From: Novosphingobium sp. HII-3
GTDB lineage: Bacteria; Pseudomonadota; Alphaproteobacteria; Sphingomonadales; Sphingomonadaceae
Length of the DNA: 64,000 nt
Assembly: GCF_002916655.1 (NCBI RefSeq)
Contig: NZ_PPSM01000004.1
Span: 50,737-114,736, forward strand
Direction of reading: 5' to 3'
Below are positions 32,941 to 43,040 of the stretch, piece by piece. A program made the translations under genes and the position numbers. Position 1 is the stretch's first letter. Every line of letters starts with the position of its first letter. The notes beneath the pieces are model-generated. The model searched no databases and had not been told where the DNA came from. It saw nothing but the letters and a program-made list of their open reading frames with translations.

Positions 32941-33833
32941 TTACGTGCTCCGATAAGTTCGTCGAGAATGTCGCTAAGTGCTTCCGACCAGGGTCGGGGC
33001 GTGATGCCGTAGGCAGCGCCGATTGCGTCGTGGCTCAGCAGTGAGTTGGCGGGCCGCCGCGCGGGCGTCGGGTAGTCGGCGGTCGTGATCGGCGTCACGC
33101 TGGCCGTAGAACCGCCGCGCTCGCGCGACTGGCGGAAGATCTCGGCCGCGAAACCTGCCCAGGTGACTGCGCCTGCGTTGCTGAAGTGGAAGGTCCCACT
33201 CGGGGCGGCCTCATCCTCGACCAGGCGCATGGTGATCGCCATCAGCGCCTGCGCGAGGTCCGCCGCGCTTGTGGGAGAGCCGTGCTGGTCGTCAACGACG
33301 CTCAGTGTATCGCGGCTCTCGCTGACGCGCAGCATCGTCTTGATGAAGTTGTGGCCGTGGGCCGACACGACCCATGCCGTGCGCACGATCGCGTGGCGTG
33401 CGCCGGACGTGCGCACCGCCAGCTCCCCGCCCAGCTTGGACGCGCCGTAGACGCCGAGCGGCGCTACCGGGTCGTCGACCTCCCATGCCCCGGCCTTGTC
33501 CCCGGCGAAGACATAGTCGGTCGATACCTGGACGAGCGGGATGCCCGCCTTGGCGCAGGCCTCGCCAAAGGCGGCCGGGGCCATGGCGTTGACCGTCCAG
33601 GCGGTGACAACATCGCTCTCGGCCTTGTCGACCGCGGTATAGGCGCCGCCGTTGATGACGGCGGCCCATTCACGCTCCGCCATCTTGGCGGCGATCGCGG
33701 CCGTGTCGCCCAGATCGAGCTCGTCGCGGCCGATCGCGACCACTTCCCAGCCTTCAGGCCAGGCGCAACGCTGAAGCTCGGTTCCGAGCTGGCCGCCGGC
33801 ACCGGTGATGAGGATCGTACGAGGTGAGGTCAC
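32937..33833 (-). CDS. rmlD: dTDP-4-dehydrorhamnose reductase RmlD
   Basis: 298 residues. The SDR cofactor motif [15 protein letters not shown] is at the N-terminus; [11 protein letters not shown] and [12 protein letters not shown] hold the catalytic Thr/Tyr/Lys residues (YxxxK). It reduces dTDP-4-keto-rhamnose to dTDP-L-rhamnose with NAD(P)H. It overlaps rmlA and follows rmlB by 33 bases, so the four rml genes form one block ordered C-B-D-A. Confidence 0.96.
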   Translation of the reverse strand: MTSPRTILITGAGGQLGTELQRCAWPEGWEVVAIGRDELDLGDTAAIAAKMAEREWAAVINGGAYTAVDKAESDVVTAWTVNAMAPAAFGEACAKAGIPLVQVSTDYVFAGDKAGAWEVDDPVAPLGVYGASKLGGELAVRTSGARHAIVRTAWVVSAHGHNFIKTMLRVSESRDTLSVVDDQHGSPTSAADLAQALMAITMRLVEDEAAPSGTFHFSNAGAVTWAGFAAEIFRQSRERGGSTASVTPITTADYPTPARRPANSLLSHDAIGAAYGITPRPWSEALSDILDELIGARK

Positions 33834-33866
33834 GAACTTCTCCGACGCGTCGATGTGTCGACAGTT

Positions 33867-34919
33867 CTACGCGGCGACACCGCGACGTTCCGCGGCCTTG
33901 GCAGCGACCAGCGGGCGCCACCAGGCTTCGTTCGCCAGATACCATTCGACCGTCTTGCGAATGCCGGTCTCGAACGTCTCGGCCGGGGTCCAGCCCAGCT
34001 CGTCACCGATGCGCGACGCGTCGATGGCATAGCGCTTGTCGTGGCCGGGACGGTCGGCAACTTCCGTCATCTGTTCGGCATAGGGCTTGCTGTCTGCGCG
34101 GGGGCGCAGCTCGTCGAGGATGGCGCAGAGCGTCTTCACCACCTCGATGTTCTGGCGCTCGTTATGGCCACCGACGTTGTAGGTGCGGCCCGGCTGTCCC
34201 TTTTCGAACACGGCCTGCAGGGCGCGGACATGGTCCTCGACATAGAGCCAGTCGCGAACCTGGTCGCCCTTGCCGTAGATCGGCAGCGGCTCGCCATCGA
34301 GCGCCTTGGCGATCATCAGCGGGATCAGCTTCTCGGGGAAGTGATAAGGCCCGTAGTTGTTCGAGCAGTTGGTGATCAGCACCGGCAGGCCGAAGGTGTG
34401 ACCCCAGGCGCTGACGAGATGGTCCGAACCGGCCTTCGATGCCGAATAGGGCGAGCGCGGATCGTAAGGCGTGTCCTCGGTGAACAGGCCGGTGTCGCCC
34501 AGCGTCCCGTAGACTTCGTCGGTGGAGATGTGGTGAAAGCGGAACGCCTGCTTGGCTTCGTCCTCCAGGCCCAGCCAGTAGGCGCGTGCCTCGGCGAGCA
34601 TGGTGTAGGTGCCCACGACATTGGTCTGCACGAAGGCACCCGGGCCATCGATCGAACGATCGACATGGCTCTCGGCCGCCAGATGGGTGATGATTTCGGG
34701 GCGGAACTCGGCAATTGCGGCGCGAACGGCGTCGGCATCGCAGATGTCGCCCTGCACGAAGCGATAGCGGTTGGACGATGCCACGCGCTCGACCGTCGAC
34801 AGCGTGCCGGCGTAGGTCAGCTTGTCGAAGTTGAGCACCTCATGCTCGGTGTTCTCGATCAGGTGCCGAACCAGGGCCGAGCCAATGAAGCCGGCGCCGC
34901 CGGTGACGAAGATACGCAT
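33867..34919 (-). CDS. rmlB: dTDP-glucose 4,6-dehydratase RmlB
   Basis: 350 residues. [20 protein letters not shown] is the NAD-binding start; [27 protein letters not shown] and [12 protein letters not shown] carry the active-site Thr-Asp-Glu and YxxxK of this enzyme. It converts dTDP-glucose to dTDP-4-keto-6-deoxyglucose in the cytoplasm. It is 14 bases after rmlC. The sequence is intact and of normal family length. Confidence 0.97.
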   Translation of the reverse strand: MRIFVTGGAGFIGSALVRHLIENTEHEVLNFDKLTYAGTLSTVERVASSNRYRFVQGDICDADAVRAAIAEFRPEIITHLAAESHVDRSIDGPGAFVQTNVVGTYTMLAEARAYWLGLEDEAKQAFRFHHISTDEVYGTLGDTGLFTEDTPYDPRSPYSASKAGSDHLVSAWGHTFGLPVLITNCSNNYGPYHFPEKLIPLMIAKALDGEPLPIYGKGDQVRDWLYVEDHVRALQAVFEKGQPGRTYNVGGHNERQNIEVVKTLCAILDELRPRADSKPYAEQMTEVADRPGHDKRYAIDASRIGDELGWTPAETFETGIRKTVEWYLANEAWWRPLVAAKAAERRGVAA

Positions 34920-34933
34920 GGGTCTTGGGTCCT

Positions 34934-35491
34934 TCAGGCGAGCGGCGCCAGCGGGCGGCCGTCATAAGGGAACGGGCTGTCGAACTCGGCGAGCGTGGGC
35001 TGCACCTTGTCCTTTGCCGACAGTTCGGGCGTGGTGCCGGCCGGCATCGGCCAGTCGATCCCCACGCTGTCCCACCGGATGCCGCCATCATGCTCGGGCG
35101 CATAGGTGTCCGAGCACTTGTAGGTGACTTCGCAGTCTGGCTCGAGCGTCAAGAAACCGTGCGCGAAGCCGATGGGAATGAACAGTTGGTGGCCGTTCTC
35201 GGCCGAAAGCTCGGCGCCTACCCAGTGGCCATACGTCGGCGATCCCTTGCGGATGTCGACGGCCACGTCGAAGATGCGGCCGCGTATGCACCGCACCAGC
35301 TTATCCTGCCCCCGCGGCGGCGTCTGGAAATGCAGGCCGCGCAGGGTGAAGGCGGGTGCCGAGAGGGAGTGGTTGTCCTGTACGAACGTGCAGTCGATGC
35401 CGAGCGCGGCAAAGGTCGGTTCCGAATACACCTCGGTGAACCAGCCTCGGGCGTCGCCGAAGCGTTTGGGAGTGATTAGTTGGACGGGCAT
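34934..35491 (-). CDS. rmlC: dTDP-4-dehydrorhamnose 3,5-epimerase RmlC
   Basis: 185 residues. The cupin core is clear: [39 protein letters not shown] with the catalytic histidine, [20 protein letters not shown] and [20 protein letters not shown]. It epimerises C3 and C5 of dTDP-4-keto-6-deoxyglucose. It is the first of the rml block and follows the beta-helix gene by about 65 bases; a TATATA element just upstream might mark an internal promoter. Confidence 0.96.
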   Translation of the reverse strand: MPVQLITPKRFGDARGWFTEVYSEPTFAALGIDCTFVQDNHSLSAPAFTLRGLHFQTPPRGQDKLVRCIRGRIFDVAVDIRKGSPTYGHWVGAELSAENGHQLFIPIGFAHGFLTLEPDCEVTYKCSDTYAPEHDGGIRWDSVGIDWPMPAGTTPELSAKDKVQPTLAEFDSPFPYDGRPLAPLA

Positions 35492-35556
35492 ATATAGCGC
35501 TTACCGGTTAGTTTGAAGAACGGCAATCAAGCTTGTAGCTGGGTCATTGTGGCGAC

Positions 35557-36774
35557 TTATCGTCCGGGGGTGGGGGCCTCTTCAGGGTTTTGAAATAGAT
35601 TGGCTGTCCAGTGCACCGTCACGTGCGGGCCAATGACTTGCACCGCGCTGCGCTTGGAAGTCGGTGCATAATCACCGAAGCTCTTGAATGCGCATGAATC
35701 CACATGAGCGAGCATCGCGGACTTCTGGGATTGTAGCATGATGTGATGGAGCGCGGCCCGCGCTGCACTTGTGCGCTGAAAGGTGCAGGCGGTAAACTTG
35801 ATCGTCCCCGGCGCTTCGTCTTTCCAATCCAGGATAACGTCGGCTGCAACATGATTGTTCTCGAAATAGCAATTGTCGAGATGTCCGGCTGCGCCGCCCT
35901 GCGAGGGACCATCTTCGAACAGGACACACGCAGCGCCGCGAAGGCTGCTATGGCCGTTTCCTTCCAGCGCGCAGCTGTCGAGCGAGATATTGCAGCCCCC
36001 GATCACATGGCAACCATGAGTCAGGTTGCCGCTGATCGAACAATGCACCAGCTTGTAGACGTTGGGGTTAGAAAAATTGCCTCCTCGCGCCCGCAGCCCG
36101 ATCTTCCCGCCGTTGATATGGACGCTTTCCATATAGACGCGTAGCACGTCGACCATCTCGATGTTTACATCGAAGGACGACACCTCCATGTCGACGAAGC
36201 GGATCAGCGCGGCGCCATTGAGCGCCAGCCCGGTGCCACGATGGCGGGTCGACAGATCGCGGATGAGCTGAAAGCCCTGCATCGACAGCCGCAGAGAGAC
36301 CCCGTCGCCTTGACCAGGCCCGGATTTGAAGCCGCGAATTTGGATCGCGGGCTGCGTCGGATCGCCGCGATAGAATAGGACGGTATTGGCCTGCCCCTCG
36401 CCCTCTATGGTCAGGCGGCGCATGTCGCCATCGTCGGATATTTTCTGCGCGTTGCGCCACTCCATTGCGACCGGTTGGGCCAGAAGATAGCGCCCGGCCG
36501 GGATAAGCAGCCTTCGGCCATTCTGCAGGCTGGAGCGATCCCGTCCCGACGCGACGTTCAACGCCGCCTGCAACGCAGGGGCGCAATCGACGCGCAATGT
36601 GCCGCTGCGCACATCAGCCAGCATCTCAGGCGTCATGAAATCGGTTAACCGCAGTGGCTCGCTTGCGTCGGGCGTGCTGCCCGACAACGGACGCGCGGTT
36701 TGCGGCGCGGGTATGGGGGAGGCAACGCCACCTGCACCCACGGTGACGAGCAGCGTTCGGCGATCAAGAGTCAT
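35557..36774 (-). CDS. Exported right-handed beta-helix protein (pectate-lyase fold)
   Basis: 405 residues from the ATG at 36774 (GGAGA upstream; an in-frame ATG lies at 36792). The N-terminus TLDRRTLLVTVGAGGVASP looks like a twin-arginine-type signal. The middle has the repeating hydrophobic pattern of a beta-helix (FVDMEVSSFDVNIEMVDVLR, NVYKLVHCSISGNLTHGCHV). Proteins of this kind in polysaccharide loci are lyases or hydrolases that trim the polymer, or tailspike-like binders. No catalytic residues could be assigned, so polymer cleavage is inferred from context. Confidence 0.75.
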   Translation of the reverse strand: MTLDRRTLLVTVGAGGVASPIPAPQTARPLSGSTPDASEPLRLTDFMTPEMLADVRSGTLRVDCAPALQAALNVASGRDRSSLQNGRRLLIPAGRYLLAQPVAMEWRNAQKISDDGDMRRLTIEGEGQANTVLFYRGDPTQPAIQIRGFKSGPGQGDGVSLRLSMQGFQLIRDLSTRHRGTGLALNGAALIRFVDMEVSSFDVNIEMVDVLRVYMESVHINGGKIGLRARGGNFSNPNVYKLVHCSISGNLTHGCHVIGGCNISLDSCALEGNGHSSLRGAACVLFEDGPSQGGAAGHLDNCYFENNHVAADVILDWKDEAPGTIKFTACTFQRTSAARAALHHIMLQSQKSAMLAHVDSCAFKSFGDYAPTSKRSAVQVIGPHVTVHWTANLFQNPEEAPTPGR

Positions 36775-36805
36775 CGGCGGTTCTCCAGACATGGCGAAGG
36801 CGACG

Positions 36806-37531
36806 TCAGAAACCGGTTAGGAAACGGATCATGCTGCGCATGTGCCAGCGCAAGTGACGCAGGCTGCGATGGCTGTCGCGCCGCGCATCGTGCACCACTG
36901 TGACGGAGGGCTGGTATACGGTTTTCCAGCCAGCGCGGCGCAGGCGGCGACAGATGTCCGCATCCTCCAGGTACATGAAATAGCCCTCGTCGAACCCTCC
37001 AACCTGCGCAAAGGCTTCACGACGGAACAGCACCAGCATGCCGGCAACCCAATCGACATCCGCTGCCGCATCGGGTGCATAGTCCGCCTCGCGCTGACGT
37101 AGCACCACCCGACGGGCCAATCGCAAAAGATTAGGGAACCGTCGGGCACTGTCCTGAACCTCTCCGTCCGAACCCACCACTAGCGGCGCACAGGCGGCGA
37201 CCCGTTGGTCCGCGAAATAAGGCGGTAGCCGCACCAGGCCGTCATCCGGCAGGCGGATGTCCGGATTGACGACGCAGAACAAAGTGTCCGTGCTGCATGC
37301 GAACGCCTGATTGTGGTTAGCGCCAAAACCGAGCGGCCGTTCGTTGCGGATGATGCGGATCGGCAGCCCGTCCGCCGCGGCCAGCCAGCCCTCGTCCTCG
37401 GGGATGTTCAAGGTGAGGATGATCGATATGCCGCGCAAGTTCAGTCGACGCAGGTCGCCGAGCAGATGGCGGATTAGATCGCCTTGGCCGTGGCTGACGA
37501 TCGAGAGGGTGACGCGGGGGCTTTCCTGCAT
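36806..37531 (-). CDS. Glycosyltransferase family 2 (rhamnosyltransferase-like)
   Basis: 241 residues from the ATG at 37531; the long upstream extension lies inside the preceding gene and is rejected. TLSIVSHGQGDLIRHLL starts the GT-A fold, FCVVNPDIRLPDDGL holds the DxD-like metal site, and GGFDEGYFMYLEDADICRRL is the acceptor/catalytic motif of the WbbL subgroup. It probably adds one sugar, perhaps rhamnose, to the lipid-linked repeat unit at the inner membrane. It begins three bases after the upstream stop. Confidence 0.88.
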   Translation of the reverse strand: MQESPRVTLSIVSHGQGDLIRHLLGDLRRLNLRGISIILTLNIPEDEGWLAAADGLPIRIIRNERPLGFGANHNQAFACSTDTLFCVVNPDIRLPDDGLVRLPPYFADQRVAACAPLVVGSDGEVQDSARRFPNLLRLARRVVLRQREADYAPDAAADVDWVAGMLVLFRREAFAQVGGFDEGYFMYLEDADICRRLRRAGWKTVYQPSVTVVHDARRDSHRSLRHLRWHMRSMIRFLTGF

Positions 37532-37533
37532 GG

Positions 37534-38595
37534 TCAAAATCCAGCCGCCAACAACGCCGCCAAGCGTTCGGTCGCGGCTTTCTGGCCTTGGAGAAATGTG
37601 GCGCGTGCCGCCTTCGACAAATCGCGATGACGCGCCTTGTCGTGCAGCAATTGCAGGACAGTTCCAGAGATATCCCTGATGGGCATCTCGGGCGTGACGA
37701 CATTCGCCGACAGTTCGCCTGTCATGTAGCTGTTTATGCCGCCAGCATCCCGGCAAACTGGAACGCAGCCCGCTCCCATCGCTTCGAGAGGGGGCAGGCC
37801 AAAGCCTTCGTGATCGGAGAGCAACACGAAGATCTTCGTGCGTTCGTACAATGATCGCATATCGTCGATTGACGCACGCTCCAAGTACTGGACGGCAGGG
37901 GAAATCGCCGCACGATACGTGCCGTCGGGGGAAATGGCTGCAATCTTCACGCCCGGCGATTGCGAGACCAGTTCATCAATCAGTGACAGCGTAAGATCGG
38001 CTCTCTTGTGTGCGCCGCGTCTCAGCATGACCGCGACGTCGATGTCACGGACCGCTTCGCGATTTGAGGTGAACAGCGGGTCGGCCCAGATCAGCGCCTC
38101 GCAGGCGACGGGCACGTCGTTGTTCTGCATCTGGCGGCTCAGATAACGATTGGCCGATATGACCTTTCCGCTGCGCAGCGCTGAGAGGATGAAACGTTTG
38201 AGAACGGCCTGTTTCGTCGCGCCGTGGACGAACAGCCATTCGGTGTCCTGCACGAAGAACCAGCGCGCCGACCGGGGCACCAGCCATGACAAAGCGAAGG
38301 TCACATAATGGCTGAATACCACTGCCGCGACGCCCGTCGCCATAAGGCGGCGAAACCTGCGTGCGACGGAGGGAAGCTGCGTCACGACGGTACGAGGCGA
38401 TATGATCGCGTCTGACAAGCGGATGATCGGGAGGGCGCCCGTGTCGGCTTCGTGAGGCGCGCGCCACATCGCGATCAAGCCAGTTTTCACCCCCTGATCG
38501 GAAAGCTCGCGTGCCAGCCGGATGATCTCGAGGTTTCCGCCGGTGATCTTGAGTGAAGGCGTGATGAAGAAACGCCTCGCGCTATTCCGGTTCAT
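37534..38595 (-). CDS. Glycosyltransferase family 4
   Basis: 353 residues from the ATG at 38595, which overlaps the stop of the upstream gene; longer starts lie within that gene. KITGGNLEIIRLARELSDQG is the GT-B N-terminal motif and SDHEGFGLPPLEAMGAGCVP is the sugar-nucleotide site with the conserved E-x7-E pattern. It transfers a sugar to the growing repeat unit on the cytosolic face. Donor and linkage cannot be read from sequence. Confidence 0.9.
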   Translation of the reverse strand: MNRNSARRFFITPSLKITGGNLEIIRLARELSDQGVKTGLIAMWRAPHEADTGALPIIRLSDAIISPRTVVTQLPSVARRFRRLMATGVAAVVFSHYVTFALSWLVPRSARWFFVQDTEWLFVHGATKQAVLKRFILSALRSGKVISANRYLSRQMQNNDVPVACEALIWADPLFTSNREAVRDIDVAVMLRRGAHKRADLTLSLIDELVSQSPGVKIAAISPDGTYRAAISPAVQYLERASIDDMRSLYERTKIFVLLSDHEGFGLPPLEAMGAGCVPVCRDAGGINSYMTGELSANVVTPEMPIRDISGTVLQLLHDKARHRDLSKAARATFLQGQKAATERLAALLAAGF

Positions 38596-39383
38596 GTGCG
38601 GCGCGCTCTGATCGCAGGCTTTACCTTGTTGAGCGCGCGCATCCCCAGCCATTTCAAGCCGCGGTAATGCTTGTCGATGAACACCTTCTCCGCGGCATAT
38701 TTGCGGCGCAGGCTTTGATAGGTCGCCCAGCGATCGCTTGCCGATGCCCCGCCCAGATGAGTGAGGACGAAGGTGGGATCGTATAGAACGGCTATGCCGC
38801 TCCGGTTCGCGCGAAAACACCAGTCCATGTCTTCGGCATATAGCGAATAGTCACAATCCAGCAGGCCGACGCGTGCGAAGATCTCCCGCGTCGTCAGCAT
38901 GAAGGCCATGATCCCCATGCCGACCGGCTGTTCGGTAGTGAGCGAAGCGTAATCGACGGGGGCTCGCCAGGCACGCGACAGACTCGATACCTCGCCCACG
39001 CAATCCTGGTGGCTGCCGTCCTCGTTCAACAGCTTGATGAAGCGGACGTCCCCCCGGCCGAGCGCTTGCTGGGCAAGGCGATCCCAGAAATCCGCGCTGA
39101 AGCCGAAGACGTCGGGATTGATGAGCGCGATGTTTGCATACTGGGCCGATAGGATTGCCTGATTGTTCGCGAACGAAAAGCCGAGGTTGCGGGGATCGTG
39201 GCGATAGGTTCCAAACGCGGCCAGATCCGCCAACTCGTCGGTGGGGGAGTTGTCGTAGAGAATGATCTCCCAATCGCTGTGTTCCTGCAGCGACGCTGAT
39301 ATTTCGCGCGCGAAACGCCGGGAGACTTCTGCGGAGCGGTACAGCACCACGCAGATCGTTAGGTTGAGGGATCGTTCGGTCAC
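38592..39383 (-). CDS. Glycosyltransferase family 2
   Basis: 263 residues. LTICVVLYRSAEVSRRFARE opens the GT-A fold; DPRNLGFSFANNQAILSAQY and NIALINPDVFGF hold the donor site, and DCDYSLYAEDMDWCFRANRS the catalytic ED motif. It is in the WbbL/rhamnosyltransferase style. It overlaps both neighbours by four bases, so translation is coupled along this part of the run. Confidence 0.9.
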   Translation of the reverse strand: MTERSLNLTICVVLYRSAEVSRRFAREISASLQEHSDWEIILYDNSPTDELADLAAFGTYRHDPRNLGFSFANNQAILSAQYANIALINPDVFGFSADFWDRLAQQALGRGDVRFIKLLNEDGSHQDCVGEVSSLSRAWRAPVDYASLTTEQPVGMGIMAFMLTTREIFARVGLLDCDYSLYAEDMDWCFRANRSGIAVLYDPTFVLTHLGGASASDRWATYQSLRRKYAAEKVFIDKHYRGLKWLGMRALNKVKPAIRARRT

Positions 39384-40366
39384 ATGATCACCGTAGAGTC
39401 AGCGGTGAAGAAGGCGCTTCGCAAACCAAGCATCATCCATACCAAGATTATGCCCCGGATGACCACCGACACGCCCCAAAGGCGCGACAGCAGGATCACG
39501 AAAAAGGGCATGAAGAGTTCAAAGGTGCGGAAAGCCAGCACCGGGATCGGCGACAGCAGATAAAAGGACACCGCACCGATCGCCGCAAGAACCGTCTCCT
39601 CCTTGCCCAGGTCTGACAGTTCCTTGAAGTGCAGGATGGCGCAGCCGATCCCGCACAGTTGGACCAGCGGCATCAGGCTGAACAGGTTGATGTCGGTGAA
39701 CTGGCCAGTGGACGAGGCGAGATCCTGATAGGACACGACCCGCTGCACCAGCCCTGCGCCCAGCGGGCTGAGGAAGAGGGCCAGCACACCCACCGCGAGC
39801 GCGGCAACGACATCGATCCGCCGTGCCTTCAGCAGCGCATAAGGGACTACGGCAAGGATGAAAGAATTGTGCAGCAGGACCGCAACGACGAACAGCGGCC
39901 AGCGAATTGCGGGGCGGGCGGCATAGATAGCGAACAGGCCGATCGCGATCGCCGCTGCGATGCGGATCTGCGTATATTCGTGCAGCCAGAACAGATAGGA
40001 TCCGTAGATCGCGACAAGGACAATGCGGTTGGTGTCGAGGCGCGTCGCAACGACAAACAGCAACAGGCAGGTACCGGCCGCGAGAACGAATGTGAACAGA
40101 TCGAACGACCAGCCTGCAGCTGCCGCCAGCTTAGCTAGGGCGAAATAGCCAAGGTCGCCGCCTGTGAGGATCGTCGGCCAGTCGTTAATTGCCGAGGCGT
40201 TGTAGAGCAGCTCGTAATTGTGCAGGTCTGCCGAAATGCCGATCGGCTTAACGCCGCTGACATAGATGGCGGCTGCGAGGATGACATAAGCGAGCAGCCA
40301 TAGCGCACCGTGCCCGAATGAAGCCTGTCGCGGCGGTGGATCACCATGGAGCACGTCCGGCATCAT
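39380..40366 (-). CDS. EpsG-family polysaccharide polymerase (Wzy-like)
   Basis: 328 residues from the ATG at 40366 (overlaps the upstream stop as ATGA). About ten hydrophobic segments are visible, from GALWLLAYVILAAAIYVSGV to VVIRGIILVWMMLG. A large loop after the first segment has the DLHNYELLYNASA pattern of EpsG proteins, and FWLHEYTQIRIAAAIAIGLF carries the conserved R-x-x motif. EpsG proteins are thought to polymerise repeat units in the periplasm. A second candidate polymerase is encoded at 49263-50627, so their roles may be split or one may be a ligase. Confidence 0.82.
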   Translation of the reverse strand: MMPDVLHGDPPPRQASFGHGALWLLAYVILAAAIYVSGVKPIGISADLHNYELLYNASAINDWPTILTGGDLGYFALAKLAAAAGWSFDLFTFVLAAGTCLLLFVVATRLDTNRIVLVAIYGSYLFWLHEYTQIRIAAAIAIGLFAIYAARPAIRWPLFVVAVLLHNSFILAVVPYALLKARRIDVVAALAVGVLALFLSPLGAGLVQRVVSYQDLASSTGQFTDINLFSLMPLVQLCGIGCAILHFKELSDLGKEETVLAAIGAVSFYLLSPIPVLAFRTFELFMPFFVILLSRLWGVSVVIRGIILVWMMLGLRSAFFTADSTVIM

Positions 40367-41112
40367 GGCCGAACCCACTGGCGGTATAGCAGCGCTTCCG
40401 AGGCGAGGCGCCGGCGAAGGCGTTCCCACCGGCCGCGGTTCGTTGCGCGATTGGTCTTGTGCTGTCGCATTCCCATCAGTGGATTATCTGGGTCGCGAAC
40501 GTCGTTGCGCCCCAGCGAGACGGGCATGATGCCGGTCTGGAACGCGGCGGCAATCATCAGCGCCTGATCCCGACGATAGCCGAGCTGCCATGCCTGCCAC
40601 CAGGCCTCGCACAAGGTGACTACTGAAGGGTCATCATGGCGACGATACAGGATCCCGCATTCGAACAGGCCGGCATGTGCGGGAACGCCGTTATTCCGCA
40701 GCAGCGCGACAGCCTTGCGCGCCGCCAGCGGCCAGACGAAGCCAAGCCGCAGCGTGCGTTCGATATCCGCATAGGCGCAATCCTGTTCTGGATGGGACAT
40801 GGCGGCGATCGCGTGCTGCGACAGCACCGAGTCAATCCGATCCGCAGGATCCTGGCGGAAGAACATGTTGCCGTCGACGTACATCGATCGCGATGCGGGC
40901 AGGCCCAGCCGGTGCGGAAGCATCTTCACATAGCGATTGAGGCTGACTCCGGTGATGCCGGGGATCGACAGACCTCGCCCCTCCCATCCTTCCGGAACCG
41001 CAACGCTGTTGTCGTGAAACAGGATGAAGCGAGTCTTCCAATCCGGGGAAACTGGCGCGACGGCATCATAACCGTTGGTGACGCACGTGTAGCAGACTGC
41101 AGGCTCGGTCAT
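40363..41112 (-). CDS. DUF616-type glycosyltransferase domain protein
   Basis: 249 residues from the ATG at 41112; a GTG at 41127 overlapping the previous stop is possible. The sequence MTEPAVCYTCVTNGYDAVAP, SLNRYVKMLPHRLGLPASRS, MYVDGNMFF (DxN/DxD-like) and CAYADIERTLRLGFVWP is the pattern of DUF616 / TOD1-MUCI70-like proteins, a GT-A fold. It probably transfers a sugar during polymer assembly, but donor and acceptor are unknown. Confidence 0.72.
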   Translation of the reverse strand: MTEPAVCYTCVTNGYDAVAPVSPDWKTRFILFHDNSVAVPEGWEGRGLSIPGITGVSLNRYVKMLPHRLGLPASRSMYVDGNMFFRQDPADRIDSVLSQHAIAAMSHPEQDCAYADIERTLRLGFVWPLAARKAVALLRNNGVPAHAGLFECGILYRRHDDPSVVTLCEAWWQAWQLGYRRDQALMIAAAFQTGIMPVSLGRNDVRDPDNPLMGMRQHKTNRATNRGRWERLRRRLASEALLYRQWVRP

Positions 41113-41123
41113 GGAGCGTCCCG

Positions 41124-43040
41124 TCACGAATAGGTGGCGACGGCCCAGGCCGCGACCGAGAGGATCGGCCAGATCCTGGCTGACAGGTCATGCGGGCCAC
41201 GGCAATGTTGATCGAGCAAGCTGCGGCAGCGCGAGACGTCCAGCACCGACGCCGTGGCAGGTGATGCCAGCAGATCGCGCGCCCAGGGCTGCAAGTCGCC
41301 GCGCAGCCATTCGCCAAGCGGCACCATGAACCCGGCCTTGGGACGGTCCACCAGCGGGCGCGGGACTAGGCGATAGAGCAGGTGGCGCGCGACACGCTTG
41401 CCACCATCGCCATCGAACAGCAGCGCGTCGGGGAAACGCGCGCATAGCTCCACAAGCCGGTGGTCCAGGAACGGAGCGCGGCTTTCCAAGGAAGCATTCA
41501 TCGTCGCCCGATCGACCTTGGTCAGGATGTCGCCGGGCAGGTACGAACGGACGTCGTCGAGCATCGCTGCCCGACGATAGGAAAAGTCGGTCGAAGAAGG
41601 GAGGCCGGCCGGGACGGATGCGGGCGAAATCGCCATGAACTGCGCGGCCCGGCGATTGAGTGTGCCGAGAGAGCGGATGAACGTATCGCGGTCATCGGCC
41701 TGGTAGAGGTCGGAGGCGGAGGCCAGGCTGTGCCAGGGGATGCGCCGTGCCGCATCGATGCGTGACGCCATGGTCGCTATCGGCCCCGCGATCAGATCAG
41801 CGCCGCGCAGCGCCGACGCCAGAAACGGCCGACTTGGGGCGTGCCACAGCCGATCACCGCGAGCGTATTTATTGTAGCCGCCCAGCAGTTCGTCCGCGCC
41901 GTCGCCTGAAAGCGCGACCGTCACGTCCTCCCGCGCGAGATGCGACAGGATTACCATCGGGATTTGCGAGGAATCCGCGAAAGGCTCGTCGTAGATCCCG
42001 GTAAGGTCGGGCACGAGGGCCAGCGCTTCCTGTTCGCTGACATAGCGGTCGCGGTGCTGCGTTCCCAGATGATCGGCAACCGCGCGCGCGGCGATCGCCT
42101 CGTCATATTGCTTACTGAGGAAACCGATCGAATAGCTGCGCACTCGATCGGGTGCCAAAGCGGCCATCAATGCCGTGACAATCGATGAATCGACCCCACC
42201 CGACAGGAAGACGCCGACAGGCACATCCGCATGCGATTGCAGCGCGATCGCATCGGCCAGCGTAGCATGTAAGGCGTCTGCAGCATCGTCGATTGAACCG
42301 GCGAACGGATTGGCGAGGCCATCGCGCGCAACGCTTTCGCGGTCCCAATAGCAATGGAATCGCCCATCGTTCCAGCCAGAGGCGCCGGTCTCTGCCATGT
42401 CCCAGGACACGATGGTCGCCGGGGGTACCTGTGAAACTGCGGCATAGATGCTGTCTGCCGGCCCAACGAACCCCTTGGCCAACACATCCTCGAGCGCGGC
42501 GGGCGAGGGCCGCCGATCGAAATCGGGATGCGCCGTCAGCGCCTTCAGCTCGGAACCGAACAGCAGGGATTGCTCGCACCAGCCATAATAGAGCGGTTTT
42601 TCTCCCATGCGGTCGCGTGCCAGGCTGAGGCGACGTTCCTGACGATCCCACAAAGCGATGGCGAACATGCCGACGCAGGCAGACAGCGCGCCTGCCAGCC
42701 CGTCCCGATCGATCAGAGCCAGCAGTACTTCGGTGTCGGAATGACTGCGGAAGCGGTGTCCCGCTGCCGTTAGGGCGTCCCTCAGAGCGACGAAATTATA
42801 AATCTCGCCATTGAACGACAGGATGTAGCGGTCGCTGTCCGAGGCCATGGGTTGAGCCCCAAGCGGTGACAGTTCGACGATGGCGAGTCGACGGTGCGCG
42901 AGTAGGACGTAATCGTCCGACCAGAACCCGTCAGCATCGGGGCCGCGGTGTTGCAACCGGGCGGCCATCTGCCCCCCGATGACATCGCGCCGCGGCAGGT
43001 TGCCCCCGTAGGGCGTGAAAATGCCTGTAATGCCACACAT
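41124..43040 (-). CDS. asnB: Asparagine synthase-like amidotransferase
   Basis: 638 residues from the ATG at 43040, so that Cys2 (MCGITGIFTPYGG) becomes the N-terminal glutaminase nucleophile; upstream in-frame codons are rejected. FNGEIYNFVALRDAL, the ATP loop GVFLSGGVDSSIVTAL, and SGDGADELLGGYNKY are typical AsnB motifs. In polysaccharide loci such enzymes (for example WbpS) amidate uronic acids. With TviB/TviC-like genes beside it, amidation of N-acetylgalactosaminuronic acid is a good hypothesis. It overlaps both neighbours. Confidence 0.9.
   Translation of the reverse strand: MCGITGIFTPYGGNLPRRDVIGGQMAARLQHRGPDADGFWSDDYVLLAHRRLAIVELSPLGAQPMASDSDRYILSFNGEIYNFVALRDALTAAGHRFRSHSDTEVLLALIDRDGLAGALSACVGMFAIALWDRQERRLSLARDRMGEKPLYYGWCEQSLLFGSELKALTAHPDFDRRPSPAALEDVLAKGFVGPADSIYAAVSQVPPATIVSWDMAETGASGWNDGRFHCYWDRESVARDGLANPFAGSIDDAADALHATLADAIALQSHADVPVGVFLSGGVDSSIVTALMAALAPDRVRSYSIGFLSKQYDEAIAARAVADHLGTQHRDRYVSEQEALALVPDLTGIYDEPFADSSQIPMVILSHLAREDVTVALSGDGADELLGGYNKYARGDRLWHAPSRPFLASALRGADLIAGPIATMASRIDAARRIPWHSLASASDLYQADDRDTFIRSLGTLNRRAAQFMAISPASVPAGLPSSTDFSYRRAAMLDDVRSYLPGDILTKVDRATMNASLESRAPFLDHRLVELCARFPDALLFDGDGGKRVARHLLYRLVPRPLVDRPKAGFMVPLGEWLRGDLQPWARDLLASPATASVLDVSRCRSLLDQHCRGPHDLSARIWPILSVAAWAVATYS

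Noticed and set aside
32215..33012. Long plus-strand frames opposite the rml genes
   Set aside because: They are antisense shadows of high-GC coding sequence; the Rml proteins match their families over full length.
33850..33870. TGTGTCGACA between rmlD and rmlB as a sixth operator-like site
   Set aside because: It lacks the exact TGTAGACAT core and sits in the sugar locus, so it is probably a chance resemblance.
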